The translations under genes were made by a program, and so were the position numbers. Shown here piece by piece: positions 17,801 to 26,467 of a DNA stretch of 64,000 nt. Where the stretch lies: positions 20,476 through 84,475 of the forward strand of contig DELY01000053.1 in the NCBI GenBank assembly GCA_002354655.1, given 5' to 3'. Source of the DNA: Pseudomonas sp. UBA2684. GTDB taxonomy: Bacteria; Pseudomonadota; Gammaproteobacteria; Pseudomonadales; Pseudomonadaceae. The notes below the pieces were generated by a model, which was not told the DNA's origin, made no database searches, and was given only the letters and a program-made list of their open reading frames with translations. How positions within the stretch are numbered: the first letter of the stretch is position 1; every line of letters starts with the position of its first letter.

Positions 17801-20800
17801 GAGATTGCCGCACCGCTGGAAAAACTGGTCAAAGAATTTAAAACCAACCTGATCCCCATGGATCTGGCTGAAGCCGAACTGTTGAGCAGCGCCGAGAAAC
17901 TCTTCCGGCTTGGCTTGGGCCAATTGGAAAACCGGCCGCTGGCGCCGTTGCCTGGCGCGGTAGAGTTCCTCGAACGTGCGCACAAGCTGCACCAGGAACG
18001 TCTGGAAACCGCGGAAAACAACCGTAAAGGTGAGCAGGGCGAAACCCGCGATCCGCAACTGATTGGTATTTTCCTCGCCGAAGGCATGGACATTCTGCTG
18101 GACGCCGAAGATTTGCTGCGCCGTTGGCGCGAGCATCCGTCGGAGCGCCAGGAGCTCAGTGCCCTGCTGGACGAGTTGACGACCCTTGGGCGCGGCGCGG
18201 AAATGGCCGAACTGCCGCAGATCGACGAGCTCTGCGAAGCCTTGCTTGACCTCTACGGCGCCGTCGAAGAGGGCAGCCTGGCCGTCAGCGAGCGCTTCTT
18301 CAGCGAAGCCGAACAGGCCCATGAAGCGCTGATCAGCATGATGGATCAGGTCGCCGCCGGGTTGCAGGTCAGCGCTGAGCCGGCGCGTGTCGAAGCGCTG
18401 CGCGCCCTGCTCGGTGAGGCGCTGGATCCTCGTGCCCTGGCGCTATTGTCCAGCGACGGCCAGGCCGGACTGGAGATTGTCGAGCTGGATGAGGCCACGG
18501 CGGCACTCGAACGGCATCAATGGTTGCGCGAGACGGCGGCTGAAGCGTCAAGCGATCTCGACGTGCAAGTCGCCGAAGAGGCGCCGAGCCAGGCATTCGA
18601 AGGCTTCTCGTCCGAGGCCGAGTCGACCGGCCCCGCCACCGTCTACGAGGCGCTGGATGAGGAGATGGTGACGATCTTCCTCGAAGAGGCGGTGGATATT
18701 CTGGAAAGTGCTGGCCAGTCGCTTGAGCGCTGGTTGGCCGAGCCTGACAACAAGGCCGCCCTGTCGTCGCTGCAGCGTGACCTGCATACCCTCAAGGGTG
18801 GCGCGCGCATGGCCGAGATTCGCCCGATTGGCGACCTGGCCCATGAGCTGGAATCCTTGTACGAGGGCTTGGTGGATCGGCGCTACAGCCATTCCCCGCA
18901 ACTCGCCGGCCTGCTGCAACAAAGCCACGACTGCCTGGCGCTGCTGCTTGAACAGCTGCAAAGCCGCGCCGAGCTGCATCAGCCGTTGGCGCTGATCGAG
19001 GCGATTCGAAATTTCCGCCAAGGTGGGGCGCAGAGCTTGTCTGCCGCCGTGGCGCAGCCCGAGACTGATTTCGAAGCCGAAGCCGAAGCCGAAGCCGAAG
19101 CCGAAGCCGAAGCCGAAGCCGAAGCCGAAGCCGAACTTGCGCTTGAAGAGCCGCAAGACCTTGCGGCGCTGCCCTTGGCGCAGGTCGACGATGAAGCGAT
19201 CGTTGACGAACCCGCACAGGCATATGAGGTCGAGCCGCTGACCGCCCTGGCGGCGCACGTCGCGGCCGATGCCGTCGATCCTGCGGCGCCGACGGCCGAG
19301 GATAGTCCGCCATCGGCAGTGCCTGTGGTCGAGGAGGAGCGCGACGAAGAGTTGGTAGAAATCTTCCTCGAAGAAGGTTTCGACATCATCGACAGTTCCG
19401 GCGCCGCGTTGCAGCGTTGGATGGACGACGTCGACAACAGCCTTGAACTGGAAGCCCTGCAACGCGACCTGCATACCCTCAAGGGCGGTGCGCGGATGGC
19501 GGAGATCCGCGAGATCGGCGATCTCGCGCATGAACTGGAATTCCTCTACGAAGGGCTGTGCGGGGGGCGTTTGCGGGCCAGTCAGGCCTTGTTCGGTCTG
19601 CTTCAGGCCTGCCACGATCGCCTGGCCGAGATGCTCGACGCGGTGCGCGGCAAGCGTCCGGTACCGAGTGGCGACGCGCTGATCGAGACGATCAAACGCT
19701 TCCGCGCCAACCCCGATGAACAACTGAGCATGCCGTCCGCGGTGCAGCTCAAGGCGGCGCTCGCCAGCCAGAATGAGGATGACGCCGAGTCGGACATCCT
19801 CGATATTTTCCTGGAAGAGGCCGACGACCTGCTGGAGTCCATGGAGGCCGCTATCGGCCGTCTGGAGGACGGCCGCGAGGATGGCGGTGCACTCGATGAT
19901 TTGCTGCGCATCCTGCACACCCTCAAAGGCGGTGCTCGCCTGGCTGGGCAGAAACGCCTGGGTGATTTGAGCCACGATTTGGAATCGCACCTGACGGACG
20001 CCCAGCAGCAAGGCGCGCCGTGGCCGGAAAGCTTGTTCCTCGACGTGCAGTCCGGTTTCGAAGGGCTGCAGAAGGAGCTCGACCAACTGCGCCAGCGCCT
20101 GCACGACAGCCTGGCTGCGGAAAGCGCGGAGCCGGTGCAGGGCGAGGCCGTTGTGGCGCCGACGCAATTACCGAGCCTGGCCGCGCCGATTATTGCCGCC
20201 AGTGATCGGCCGACTCACGAACTAGTAGCCAAGGTGCTGCCGTTCGTCCGTCGTGCCGAAGAGGCGGCCCAGGAAGCCGCGTCCCGCCGAGCTCCGCAAG
20301 AGCTGGTCAAGGTGCCGGCGGAGTTGCTTGAGGGTCTGGTTAATCTGGCGGGTGAAACCTCGATTTTCCGCGGTCGGGTCGAGCAGCAGGTCAGCGACTT
20401 CGGTTTCACCCTGAGCGAGATGGAAGCCACCATCGACCGCGTGCGCGATCAGTTGCGGCGCCTGGATATCGAAACCCAGGCGCAGATTCTCAGCCGCTAC
20501 CAGGCCGAGGCCGAACGCGCCGGCTATGAAGATTTCGACCCGTTGGAAATGGACCGTCACTCGCAGTTGCAGCAACTGTCGCGCGCGCTGTTCGAGTCGG
20601 CCTCCGACTTGCTCGACCTGAAGGAAACCCTGGCCACGCGTAACCGCGATGCGGAAACCTTGTTACTGCAACAGGCGCGGGTCAACACCGAATTGCAAGA
20701 AGGCCTGATGCGCACCCGCATGGTGCCGTTCGACCGTCTGGTGCCGCGCTTGCGTCGTATCGTGCGCCAGGTGGCGGGCGAACTGGGCAAGCAAGTCGAA

Positions 20801-22153
20801 TTCGTCGTCGGCAACGCCGAGGGCGAGATGGACCGTACCGTGCTGGAGCGTATCGTCGCGCCGCTGGAGCATATGCTGCGTAACGCGGTCGATCATGGCA
20901 TCGAGCCGGCGGCAGTGCGTCGCGCTGCCGGCAAGACCGAGCAGGGCACCATCCGCCTGAGCCTGGGTCGCGAGGGCGGCGATATCGTCCTCAGCCTGGC
21001 CGACGACGGTGGCGGCATTAAGCTCGAGGCGGTCAAACGCAAGGCCATCGAACGCGGCCTGATGGATGCCGACTCGGACCTGACCGATCACGAAGTGCTG
21101 CAGTTCATCCTCGAAGCGGGGTTCTCCACCGCCGAACAGGTGACGCAGATTTCCGGGCGGGGCGTCGGCATGGACGTGGTGCACTCCGAGGTCAAGCAAC
21201 TCGGCGGCTCGATGAGTATCGACTCGACGCCCGGCGTCGGCACCACCTTCCTGATTCGTCTGCCGTTCACCGTGTCGGTCAACCGTGCGCTGATGGTGCT
21301 GTCCGGCGAAGACCTGTACGCCATTCCGCTGAACACCATCGAAGGCATCGTGCGGGTTTCGCCGTACGAGCTGGAAGCTTACTACGCACCCGATGCGCCG
21401 CGTTTCGAGTACGCCGGGCAAGCCTATGAGTTGCGCTACCTGGGCGACCTGTTGAACAACGGTCAGCAGCCCAAACTGGTCGGTCAGAGCCTGCCGTTAC
21501 CGGTGATCCTGGTGCGCTCCAGCGAGCACGCGGTGGCGGTGCAGGTCGACTCGCTGGCCGGCTCGCGGGAAATCGTGGTGAAGAGCCTCGGCCCGCAGTT
21601 CGCCGGGGTGCACGGTATCTCCGGTGCGACCATCCTCGGTGACGGCCGCGTGGTGGTGATTCTCGACCTGCTGGCGACCATTCGCGTGTTGCACGCGCAC
21701 TTGCTCAACCAGTTGCAGCCGCGTCTGGCCGGGCATACGGCGACGGCGGCGGAAATCGAAGCGGATCGGCCGACCCTGGTCATGGTGGTCGACGACTCGG
21801 TCACCGTGCGCAAGGTCACCAGCCGTCTGCTCGAACGTAACGGGATGAACGTGCTGACGGCCAAGGATGGGGTGGATGCCATCTCGCAGTTACAGGAGCA
21901 CAAGCCCGACATCATGTTGTTGGATATCGAGATGCCGCGCATGGACGGTTTCGAAGTCGCCACTCTGGTGCGCCACGACGAGCACCTGAAAGACCTGCCG
22001 ATCATCATGATCACCTCGCGTACCGGTGAGAAGCACCGTGAGCGGGCCATGGCCATCGGGGTCAACGAGTACCTCGGCAAGCCGTATCAGGAGTCGTTGT
22101 TGCTCGAAACTATTTCGCAACTGGTGGATCGCCACCCGGCCAAACGGACATGA
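14816..22153 (+). CDS. chpA: Giant Pil-Chp hybrid histidine kinase ChpA
   Basis: This CheA-type kinase of 2445 residues is the core of the twitching-motility pathway. Potential phosphotransfer sites are His49 (HQVHGTLQM), Thr476 (TQVRGGLAM), His808, His980, Thr1122 (TTLGRGAEM), His1324, His1553 and His1701 (the last three in HTLKGGAR contexts). These are followed by the dimerisation and ATPase region (N box near residue 2020, LRNAVDHGIEP; G boxes DDGGGI and GRGVGMDVV), a CheW domain (about 2150-2290), and a C-terminal receiver with Asp2370 in LLLDIEMP. Acidic linkers separate the Hpt domains; one holds a ten-fold Glu-Ala repeat. The start MGDRHDY with GGAG five bases upstream matches P. aeruginosa ChpA; an ATG 15 bases earlier is possible. 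The stop overlaps the chpB start. Confidence 0.97.
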   Translation: MGDRHDYVALEWVKGEIAETLKQARQALEAFVENPQDPTRMRFCLTYVHQVHGTLQMVEFYGAALLAEEMEHLAQALMEGRVTNQGEALEVLMQAILQLPVYLDRIQTARRDLPMVVLPLLNDLRAARGEKLLSETSLFSPDMSGRMPALSVESLAELRTAELPVLLRKLRQMLQMALVGVIRNQDLATNLGYMARVFARLENLCKDAPLGPLWQIASGLVEGLANGSVVNGTSMRTLLRQVDKELKRLSEQGADGINQAAPDELTKNLLFYVAKAPAQSPRIRTLKEQYRLDDALPDNEVVDEERARLAGPDRDAMRSVVGALCEELVRVKDSLDLFVRSDRQQVSDLETLLAPLKQIADTLAVLGFAQPRKVIVDQIDVVHGLSLGKQEPSDAVLMDVAGALLYVEATLAGMVGPAEDGGREESHLPTTDVAQIHQLVIKEARNGLEQAKDAIIEFIASQWNHEHLARVPELLTQVRGGLAMIPLARAAELLNACNRYIQEQLLARKAVPNWQSLDTLADAITSVEYYLERLAEDHATQGDLILDVAEESLESLGYPLKEKPSILDRVEPLPEPPAPLADPLHDIEVLADEPLDSEWSSDALDDSTPALSLEPADELSSAFAELDGTAAEPVVSSLVTDPSLETDLQALDFSVELPDDAPLPMLEFSEEPGLPFSGEELQLDELSLDELNSPANWDEAELASLELPDIELPSAPEIFAEPLAPVEKPLSMADVMAAPVQAINPPAHDVPPSLLPPPADEEPIDDELLEVFIEEAGEVLETIAEYLPQWSVNPDNKEALSEVRRAFHTLKGSGRMVRALVIGELAWSIENLFNRLLDRSIQPSAEVQQVVDDVVALMPALVDEFAAKAQRQRDDVDLLAAAAHALAKGQHLPKSDAPAASVAEPAGELEAAAAVDDDAEVLDGELLDSEPLDGEPLDPQLLEIFRNEAETHLDTLVGFLTDCAQELPQPVTDDLQRALHTLKGSAYMAGILPVAEIAAPLEKLVKEFKTNLIPMDLAEAELLSSAEKLFRLGLGQLENRPLAPLPGAVEFLERAHKLHQERLETAENNRKGEQGETRDPQLIGIFLAEGMDILLDAEDLLRRWREHPSERQELSALLDELTTLGRGAEMAELPQIDELCEALLDLYGAVEEGSLAVSERFFSEAEQAHEALISMMDQVAAGLQVSAEPARVEALRALLGEALDPRALALLSSDGQAGLEIVELDEATAALERHQWLRETAAEASSDLDVQVAEEAPSQAFEGFSSEAESTGPATVYEALDEEMVTIFLEEAVDILESAGQSLERWLAEPDNKAALSSLQRDLHTLKGGARMAEIRPIGDLAHELESLYEGLVDRRYSHSPQLAGLLQQSHDCLALLLEQLQSRAELHQPLALIEAIRNFRQGGAQSLSAAVAQPETDFEAEAEAEAEAEAEAEAEAEAELALEEPQDLAALPLAQVDDEAIVDEPAQAYEVEPLTALAAHVAADAVDPAAPTAEDSPPSAVPVVEEERDEELVEIFLEEGFDIIDSSGAALQRWMDDVDNSLELEALQRDLHTLKGGARMAEIREIGDLAHELEFLYEGLCGGRLRASQALFGLLQACHDRLAEMLDAVRGKRPVPSGDALIETIKRFRANPDEQLSMPSAVQLKAALASQNEDDAESDILDIFLEEADDLLESMEAAIGRLEDGREDGGALDDLLRILHTLKGGARLAGQKRLGDLSHDLESHLTDAQQQGAPWPESLFLDVQSGFEGLQKELDQLRQRLHDSLAAESAEPVQGEAVVAPTQLPSLAAPIIAASDRPTHELVAKVLPFVRRAEEAAQEAASRRAPQELVKVPAELLEGLVNLAGETSIFRGRVEQQVSDFGFTLSEMEATIDRVRDQLRRLDIETQAQILSRYQAEAERAGYEDFDPLEMDRHSQLQQLSRALFESASDLLDLKETLATRNRDAETLLLQQARVNTELQEGLMRTRMVPFDRLVPRLRRIVRQVAGELGKQVEFVVGNAEGEMDRTVLERIVAPLEHMLRNAVDHGIEPAAVRRAAGKTEQGTIRLSLGREGGDIVLSLADDGGGIKLEAVKRKAIERGLMDADSDLTDHEVLQFILEAGFSTAEQVTQISGRGVGMDVVHSEVKQLGGSMSIDSTPGVGTTFLIRLPFTVSVNRALMVLSGEDLYAIPLNTIEGIVRVSPYELEAYYAPDAPRFEYAGQAYELRYLGDLLNNGQQPKLVGQSLPLPVILVRSSEHAVAVQVDSLAGSREIVVKSLGPQFAGVHGISGATILGDGRVVVILDLLATIRVLHAHLLNQLQPRLAGHTATAAEIEADRPTLVMVVDDSVTVRKVTSRLLERNGMNVLTAKDGVDAISQLQEHKPDIMLLDIEMPRMDGFEVATLVRHDEHLKDLPIIMITSRTGEKHRERAMAIGVNEYLGKPYQESLLLETISQLVDRHPAKRT
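19073..19132 (+). repeat. GAAGCC hexanucleotide microsatellite inside chpA, ten units
   Basis: Ten perfect tandem copies of GAAGCC encode (Glu-Ala)10 in the linker between the His1324 and His1553 phosphotransfer domains. Because the unit is 6 bp, gain or loss of units keeps the frame and only changes linker length. Perfect identity of all units points to recent slippage. Confidence 0.95.
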
Positions 22154-23169
22154 CTGAAAAAAGCGCGGCACGTATCGCAGTGATTGCCGACACCTCGTTG
22201 CAGCGCCATGTGCTGCAACAGGCGTTGACCGGCAGCGGCTATCAAGTGGTGCTCAACAGCGACCCGGCGCGTCTGGATGAAGCAATGCTGTGCGCCTGCG
22301 AAACCGATTTGTGGTTGGTCGACCTGGCGCAGTCGGACGACTCGCCGCTGGTCGATAACCTTATGGAGCGCGCCTTGGCCCCGGTGCTGTTCGGTGAGGG
22401 GCATGCCCCCGAGCGGCACTCCGAGAATTACCCACGCTGGGAGCGGCGGCTGTTCGGCAAGTTGAAAAAACTGGTCGGCGACCCGTCGCAAGCGGTAGGC
22501 CCGAGCTTGCAGGCGTTGCTTGCCGAGGCGCAGCGCCCATCGCGCCTGGACTTGCCGCAAGTGCTGGCGGATACGCCATTGGTGGCGGGTGAGCCTGCCC
22601 GCCAAGTCTGGCTGTTGGCGGCTTCGCTCGGCGGCCCGGCGGCGGTAAAAGCCTTTCTCGATGCTCTGCCGGGCGGTTTGCCGGTGGGTTTTATCTATGC
22701 CCAGCATATCGACGCCAGCTTCGAGTCGGCGTTGCCGCAAGCAGTCGGTCGGCACAGCCAGTGGCACGTCAACCCGGCCCGGCATGGCGATCCGGTGCGC
22801 TGCGGCGAAGTGGTGGTGGCACCGATCAGCCGCGAATTGGGCTTTAGCGACGAAGGCACGATGCAGGTCAGCGAGCGTGCCTGGCCTGAGCCCTACAGCC
22901 CGTCGATCGATCAGATGATGCTCAACCTGGCGCAGCACTACGCCGGGCTCTGCGGGGTCATCGCGTTCAGCGGCATGGGCAGCGATGGCAGCGCCGCGGC
23001 CGCTTATGTGCGGCGCCAGGGCGGCACAATCTGGACCCAGCGCGGCGATACATGCGCCAGTCCGAGCATGCCGGACAGCCTGCGTGAGGGTGGTTACAGC
23101 AGTTACAGCGCCGACCCGCGCGAGCTGGCCGAGGCATTGGTCAATCACTTGGCCGAGCAATGCAGTTGA
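22150..23169 (+). CDS. chpB: Pil-Chp methylesterase ChpB (CheB family)
   Basis: A 339-residue protein expected to remove methyl groups from PilJ. The C-terminal half has the CheB catalytic triad residues Ser159 (AASLGGP), His186 (AQHID) and Asp279 (GMGSDGS). The N-terminal 110 residues look like a degenerate receiver (RIAVIADTS ... LWLVDL) without a clear phosphorylation pocket. The start codon overlaps the chpA stop (ATGA), so translation is coupled. Confidence 0.94.
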   Translation: MTEKSAARIAVIADTSLQRHVLQQALTGSGYQVVLNSDPARLDEAMLCACETDLWLVDLAQSDDSPLVDNLMERALAPVLFGEGHAPERHSENYPRWERRLFGKLKKLVGDPSQAVGPSLQALLAEAQRPSRLDLPQVLADTPLVAGEPARQVWLLAASLGGPAAVKAFLDALPGGLPVGFIYAQHIDASFESALPQAVGRHSQWHVNPARHGDPVRCGEVVVAPISRELGFSDEGTMQVSERAWPEPYSPSIDQMMLNLAQHYAGLCGVIAFSGMGSDGSAAAAYVRRQGGTIWTQRGDTCASPSMPDSLREGGYSSYSADPRELAEALVNHLAEQCS

Positions 23170-23278
23170 TGGTGATGTCCGTTCCCTCATCTGGCGCTGC
23201 GTGGGCGCCGGGCATGAGGCCGGTGTCGCCAGGCGCTTTTCAGGTTAATTCGGGTCGAGCCCCGCATAGGATGTTTTC

Positions 23279-23749
23279 ATGAGCCAAGCCGTAGCCACCC
23301 CGAATACTGTCAGCAGCCTGACCGGCCTGTTGGTGCCGCTGGCCGACCGTACCCTGTTGCTGCCCAACGTGGCGGTTGCCGAGTTGATTCCCTACCGCGC
23401 CCCGCAAGTCAGCACCGGCATGCCTGCCTGGTTTCTCGGCCAGATCGCCTGGCGTGACCTGCGCTTGCCATTGCTGTCGTTCGAAGCGGCTTCCGACGGC
23501 CAGGCGCAGATCGGTGCCGGTGCACGGGTGGCGGTGATCAATGCCCTCGGTGGTCGGCCCAAGGTCAAGTTCATCGCTCTGCTGGTGCAAGGCATTCCCC
23601 GCTCGTTGAAAGTCGGTGCCGACCTGCTGCGCGCCGATGCGCCCTTGGCCCCGCTGGAGCTGGATGCGGTGAGCATCGGCGACGATGTGCTGAAGATCCC
23701 CGATCTGATCGGTTTAGAGCAGAAGCTCGCGGATGCCGGATTGATCTGA
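23279..23749 (+). CDS. chpC: Pil-Chp CheW-like protein ChpC
   Basis: A 156-residue CheW-domain protein that can connect additional receptors to ChpA. Recognisable parts are LPNVAVAELIPYRAPQ, PAWFLGQIAWRDLRLPLLSFE and the C-terminal barrel. It is the last gene of the cluster here: the chpD and chpE genes that follow in P. aeruginosa are absent, and the next gene is the convergent rsmE. AGGATG lies just upstream of the start. Confidence 0.93.
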   Translation: MSQAVATPNTVSSLTGLLVPLADRTLLLPNVAVAELIPYRAPQVSTGMPAWFLGQIAWRDLRLPLLSFEAASDGQAQIGAGARVAVINALGGRPKVKFIALLVQGIPRSLKVGADLLRADAPLAPLELDAVSIGDDVLKIPDLIGLEQKLADAGLI

Positions 23750-23751
23750 GG

Positions 23752-23898
23752 GTAGGGCGGGTTAGGCGCGCCGGCCTCTACGCGATTACCTGGGCCCACC
23801 ATCGGCCGCGAGCCGAACTCCGCTGCGCTGGGTTACGCGGCGCCCGATCATCTGTGTCGAGTGCACGCTCGCTATGCAGCGCCGCTAACCCAGCCTAC
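23752..23898. repeat. Palindromic intergenic repeat, GTAGGGCGGGTTAG type
   Basis: The sequence begins GTAGGGCGGGTTAGGCG two bases after the chpC stop and ends with the near-complement CGCTAACCCAGCCTAC. It occupies the whole chpC-rsmE gap. The last bases (CTAC on the plus strand) supply the TAG stop codon of rsmE. No gene is seen inside. Confidence 0.7.
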
Positions 23899-24614
23899 AG
23901 ATCCCCCCACAATTGCTGTGCCACGCTAAGCGCGACAACCGGCGCGGTTTCCGTGCGCAGCACCCGGGGACCGAGGCGTGCGGCATGAAATCCCTGATGT
24001 GTTGCCTGTTCGACTTCGGCATCGGTCAAACCGCCCTCGGGACCGATCAGAAAGGCCAGGGACTGCGGTTGTGCGTGGCTGGTCAGGGGCTTGGCGACCG
24101 GATGCAGCACCAGCTTCAACTCGGCCTGCACCTGATGCAGCCAGTCGTTCAGGCTGATCGGTGGCTGAATAGTGGGCAGCACCGAACGTCCACACTGCTC
24201 GCAGGCGCTGATCGCCACTTGGCGCCAGTGGGCCATGCGTTTATCGGCGCGCTCGTCTTTCAGGCGCACTTCGCAGCGCTCGCTGACAATCGGGCTGATC
24301 GTATTGGCGCCTAACTCGGTAGCTTTCTGGATCGCCCAGTCCATCCGTTCGCCGCGCGACAGGCCCTGGCCTAGATGGGTATGCAGGGGTGATTCGGCCT
24401 GGCCGGCAAACGCTTCGCGCAACTCGACCCGCACATTCTTCTTGCCCACCTCGATCAGCTCGCCGAGAAACTCCTGGCCACTGCCGTCGAACAATTGCAC
24501 GGCATCACCGACGGCATGCCGCAATACGCGGCCGATATAGTGCGCCTGGGCTTCCGGCAGCTCGTGCTGGCCAAGGGAAAGCGGGGCGTTGATAAAAAAG
24601 CGGGATAGGCGCAT
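23895..24614 (-). CDS. rsmE: 16S rRNA (uracil1498-N3)-methyltransferase RsmE
   Basis: A 239-residue SPOUT-class methyltransferase that modifies U1498 of 16S rRNA. The N-terminal PUA-like part (MRLSRFFINAPL ... HYIGRVLRHAVGDAVQLFDGSG) is followed by the knotted domain with LAFLIGPEGGLTDAEVEQA and LGPRVLRTETAP. The reading frame stays open far upstream, but the family start is MRLSRF at 24614; MPMRLSRF two codons earlier is also possible. The stop codon lies within an intergenic palindrome. Confidence 0.96.
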   Translation of the reverse strand: MRLSRFFINAPLSLGQHELPEAQAHYIGRVLRHAVGDAVQLFDGSGQEFLGELIEVGKKNVRVELREAFAGQAESPLHTHLGQGLSRGERMDWAIQKATELGANTISPIVSERCEVRLKDERADKRMAHWRQVAISACEQCGRSVLPTIQPPISLNDWLHQVQAELKLVLHPVAKPLTSHAQPQSLAFLIGPEGGLTDAEVEQATHQGFHAARLGPRVLRTETAPVVALSVAQQLWGDL

Positions 24615-24670
24615 GGGCATCACTACAGGCGGCAAAGTCGAAGCGGGAAAGCTTAATGCTTTTGACGTGG

Positions 24671-24764
24671 GTAGGGTGGATAACGCTGTGCTTATCCACC
24701 ACGACGGCTGCGGGGGAGTCTGAATGACTATCGGTGGAAAACGCTTCGCGGTTTTCCACCCTAC
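24671..24764. repeat. Palindromic intergenic repeat, GTAGGGTGGATAAC type
   Basis: The element starts GTAGGGTGGATAACGC and ends GTTTTCCACCCTACG, with two inner sub-hairpins (TGGATAACGCTGTGCTTATCCACC; GGTGGAAAACGC/GCGGTTTTCCACC). It fills the gap between the divergent-side end of rsmE and the bioA stop. It belongs to the same broad group as the elements at 33220 and in the 60.5-61.1 kb array. Confidence 0.75.
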
Positions 24765-24766
24765 GT

Positions 24767-26173
24767 TCAACCCGGATCGCGAAAACCCGGGAAGCGCGTA
24801 TTGCCCTGGGCCACGCTGATCGAGGTGCGGGTCGCCAGGTCGATGCCTTCGCTCGCCACCTCGGCGAGGAAATCGATCTGCTCGGGGCTGATCACGTAGG
24901 GCGGCAGGAAATACACCACGCTGCCCAGCGGCCGTAGCAGCGCGCCGCGCTCGAGGGCGTGCTGATAGACCTTGAGGCCGCGGCGTTCCTGCCAGGGGTA
25001 GGCCGTCTTGCTGGCTTTGTCCTGGACCATTTCGATGGCCAGGGCCATGCCGGTCTGGCGCACCTCGGCGACATGTGGGTGCTCGACCAGGTGTGCGGTG
25101 GCGCTGGCCATGCGTGCGGCGAGTGCCTTGTTCGCCTCGATCACGTTGTCCTGCTCGAAGATGTCCAGGGTCGCCAGTGCGGCGGCACACGCCAGCGGGT
25201 TGCCGGTGTAGCTGTGCGAGTGGAGGAAGGCGCGCAGGCTGTCGTACTCGGCGTAGAACGCCTGGTAGACCTGGTTGGTGGTCAGGCAGGCTGCCAGCGG
25301 CAGGTAACCGCCGGTGAGGGCTTTCGACAAGCAGAGGAAGTCCGGGGTAATGCCGGCCTGTTCGCAGGCGAACATCGTCCCGCTACGACCGAAGCCGACG
25401 GCGATCTCGTCGAGGATCAGGTGTACGCCGTAGCGGTCGCAGGCCTCGCGCAGCAGCGTCAGGTAGATCGGGTGGTACATGCGCATGCCGCCAGCGCCTT
25501 GAATCAGCGGCTCGACGATCACCGCCGCGACTTCGTGGGCATGCTCGGCGAGGGTCTGTTCCATGTGCGCGAACATCGTCCGCGAGTGCGCTTCCCAGCT
25601 GACGCCTTCGGGACGGAAGTAGCAGTCCGGGCTCGGCACCTTGAGGGTGTCGAGCAACAGCGCTTTGTAGGTGTCGGTGAACAGCGCGACATCGCCCACC
25701 GACATGGCCGCGACGGTTTCGCCGTGGTAGCTGTTGGACAGGGTGACGAAGCGTTTTTTCTCGGGTTGGCCGACGTTGAGCCAGTAGTGGAAGCTCATCT
25801 TCAGCGCGACTTCGATGCACGAAGAGCCGTTGTCGGCGTAGAACACCCGATCCAGGCCAGCCGGCGTCAGCTTGACCAGGCGCTCGGATAACTCGATCAC
25901 CGGGGCATGGCTGAAGCCGGCGAGGATCACGTGCTCCAGCTGGTCGACCTGATCCTTGATGCGTTGGTTGATGCGTGGGTTGGCGTGACCGAAGACATTG
26001 ACCCACCAGGAGCTGACGGCGTCGAGGTAACGCTTGCCGTCGAAGTCTTCCAGCCACACGCCTTCGCCGCGTTTGATCGGCACCAACGGCAACTGCTCGT
26101 GGTCTTTCATCTGGGTGCAGGGGTGCCAAAGCACAGCCAGGTCACGTTGCATCCAGTGGTCGTTCAGGCTCAT
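24767..26173 (-). CDS. bioA: Adenosylmethionine-8-amino-7-oxononanoate aminotransferase
   Basis: A 468-residue class III PLP aminotransferase of biotin synthesis. It converts KAPA to DAPA with SAM as amino donor. Diagnostic stretches are LWHPCTQMKDHE at the N-terminus, DNGSSCIEVALKMSFHYW, LILDEIAVGFGRSGTMFA, and the PLP lysine in LSKALTGGYLPLA. GGAGAG precedes the ATG. The gene stands alone here, separated from the other bio genes. Confidence 0.95.
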   Translation of the reverse strand: MSLNDHWMQRDLAVLWHPCTQMKDHEQLPLVPIKRGEGVWLEDFDGKRYLDAVSSWWVNVFGHANPRINQRIKDQVDQLEHVILAGFSHAPVIELSERLVKLTPAGLDRVFYADNGSSCIEVALKMSFHYWLNVGQPEKKRFVTLSNSYHGETVAAMSVGDVALFTDTYKALLLDTLKVPSPDCYFRPEGVSWEAHSRTMFAHMEQTLAEHAHEVAAVIVEPLIQGAGGMRMYHPIYLTLLREACDRYGVHLILDEIAVGFGRSGTMFACEQAGITPDFLCLSKALTGGYLPLAACLTTNQVYQAFYAEYDSLRAFLHSHSYTGNPLACAAALATLDIFEQDNVIEANKALAARMASATAHLVEHPHVAEVRQTGMALAIEMVQDKASKTAYPWQERRGLKVYQHALERGALLRPLGSVVYFLPPYVISPEQIDFLAEVASEGIDLATRTSISVAQGNTRFPGFRDPG

Positions 26174-26386
26174 CTAGGCTCTCTCCATCATCTGCGGCAA
26201 GCCTATCAGATGCGCTTACGCGGGTGCGCGCCACAGCGGCCACGATAATCCGCACAGGAGAAATCGGCGGAGGGCCATCTATCCGCTCTAGAATGCCGCT
26301 GGTAGGCTGGCTGCTGAACTTATCGAGGGCGCGCTAGCCTAATTTCTCTGGTGGAAATATCTGGCTTTAATATCGAGCTGATCGAT

Positions 26387-26416
26387 GATTAAAAGCGGAA
26401 ATTTCCGCTTTTAATC
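26387..26416. promoter_or_regulatory. 30 bp perfect palindrome upstream of the cytochrome b561 gene
   Basis: GATTAAAAGCGGAAA is followed directly by its exact reverse complement with no loop. It lies 51 bases upstream of the cytochrome b561 start, in an AT-rich promoter-like stretch of the 294-base bioA-b561 gap. It could be an operator for a dimeric regulator. The lack of a loop makes a transcription terminator less likely. Confidence 0.55.
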
Positions 26417-26467
26417 GATAGGTTTGTCGCTAGTCTTGTTTCCATCGTTTTTACGGAACGCATCTCG

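Noticed and set aside
24615-25190. N-terminal extension of RsmE
   Set aside because: The extension runs through an intergenic palindrome and into bioA on the same strand; the family start is MRLSRF.
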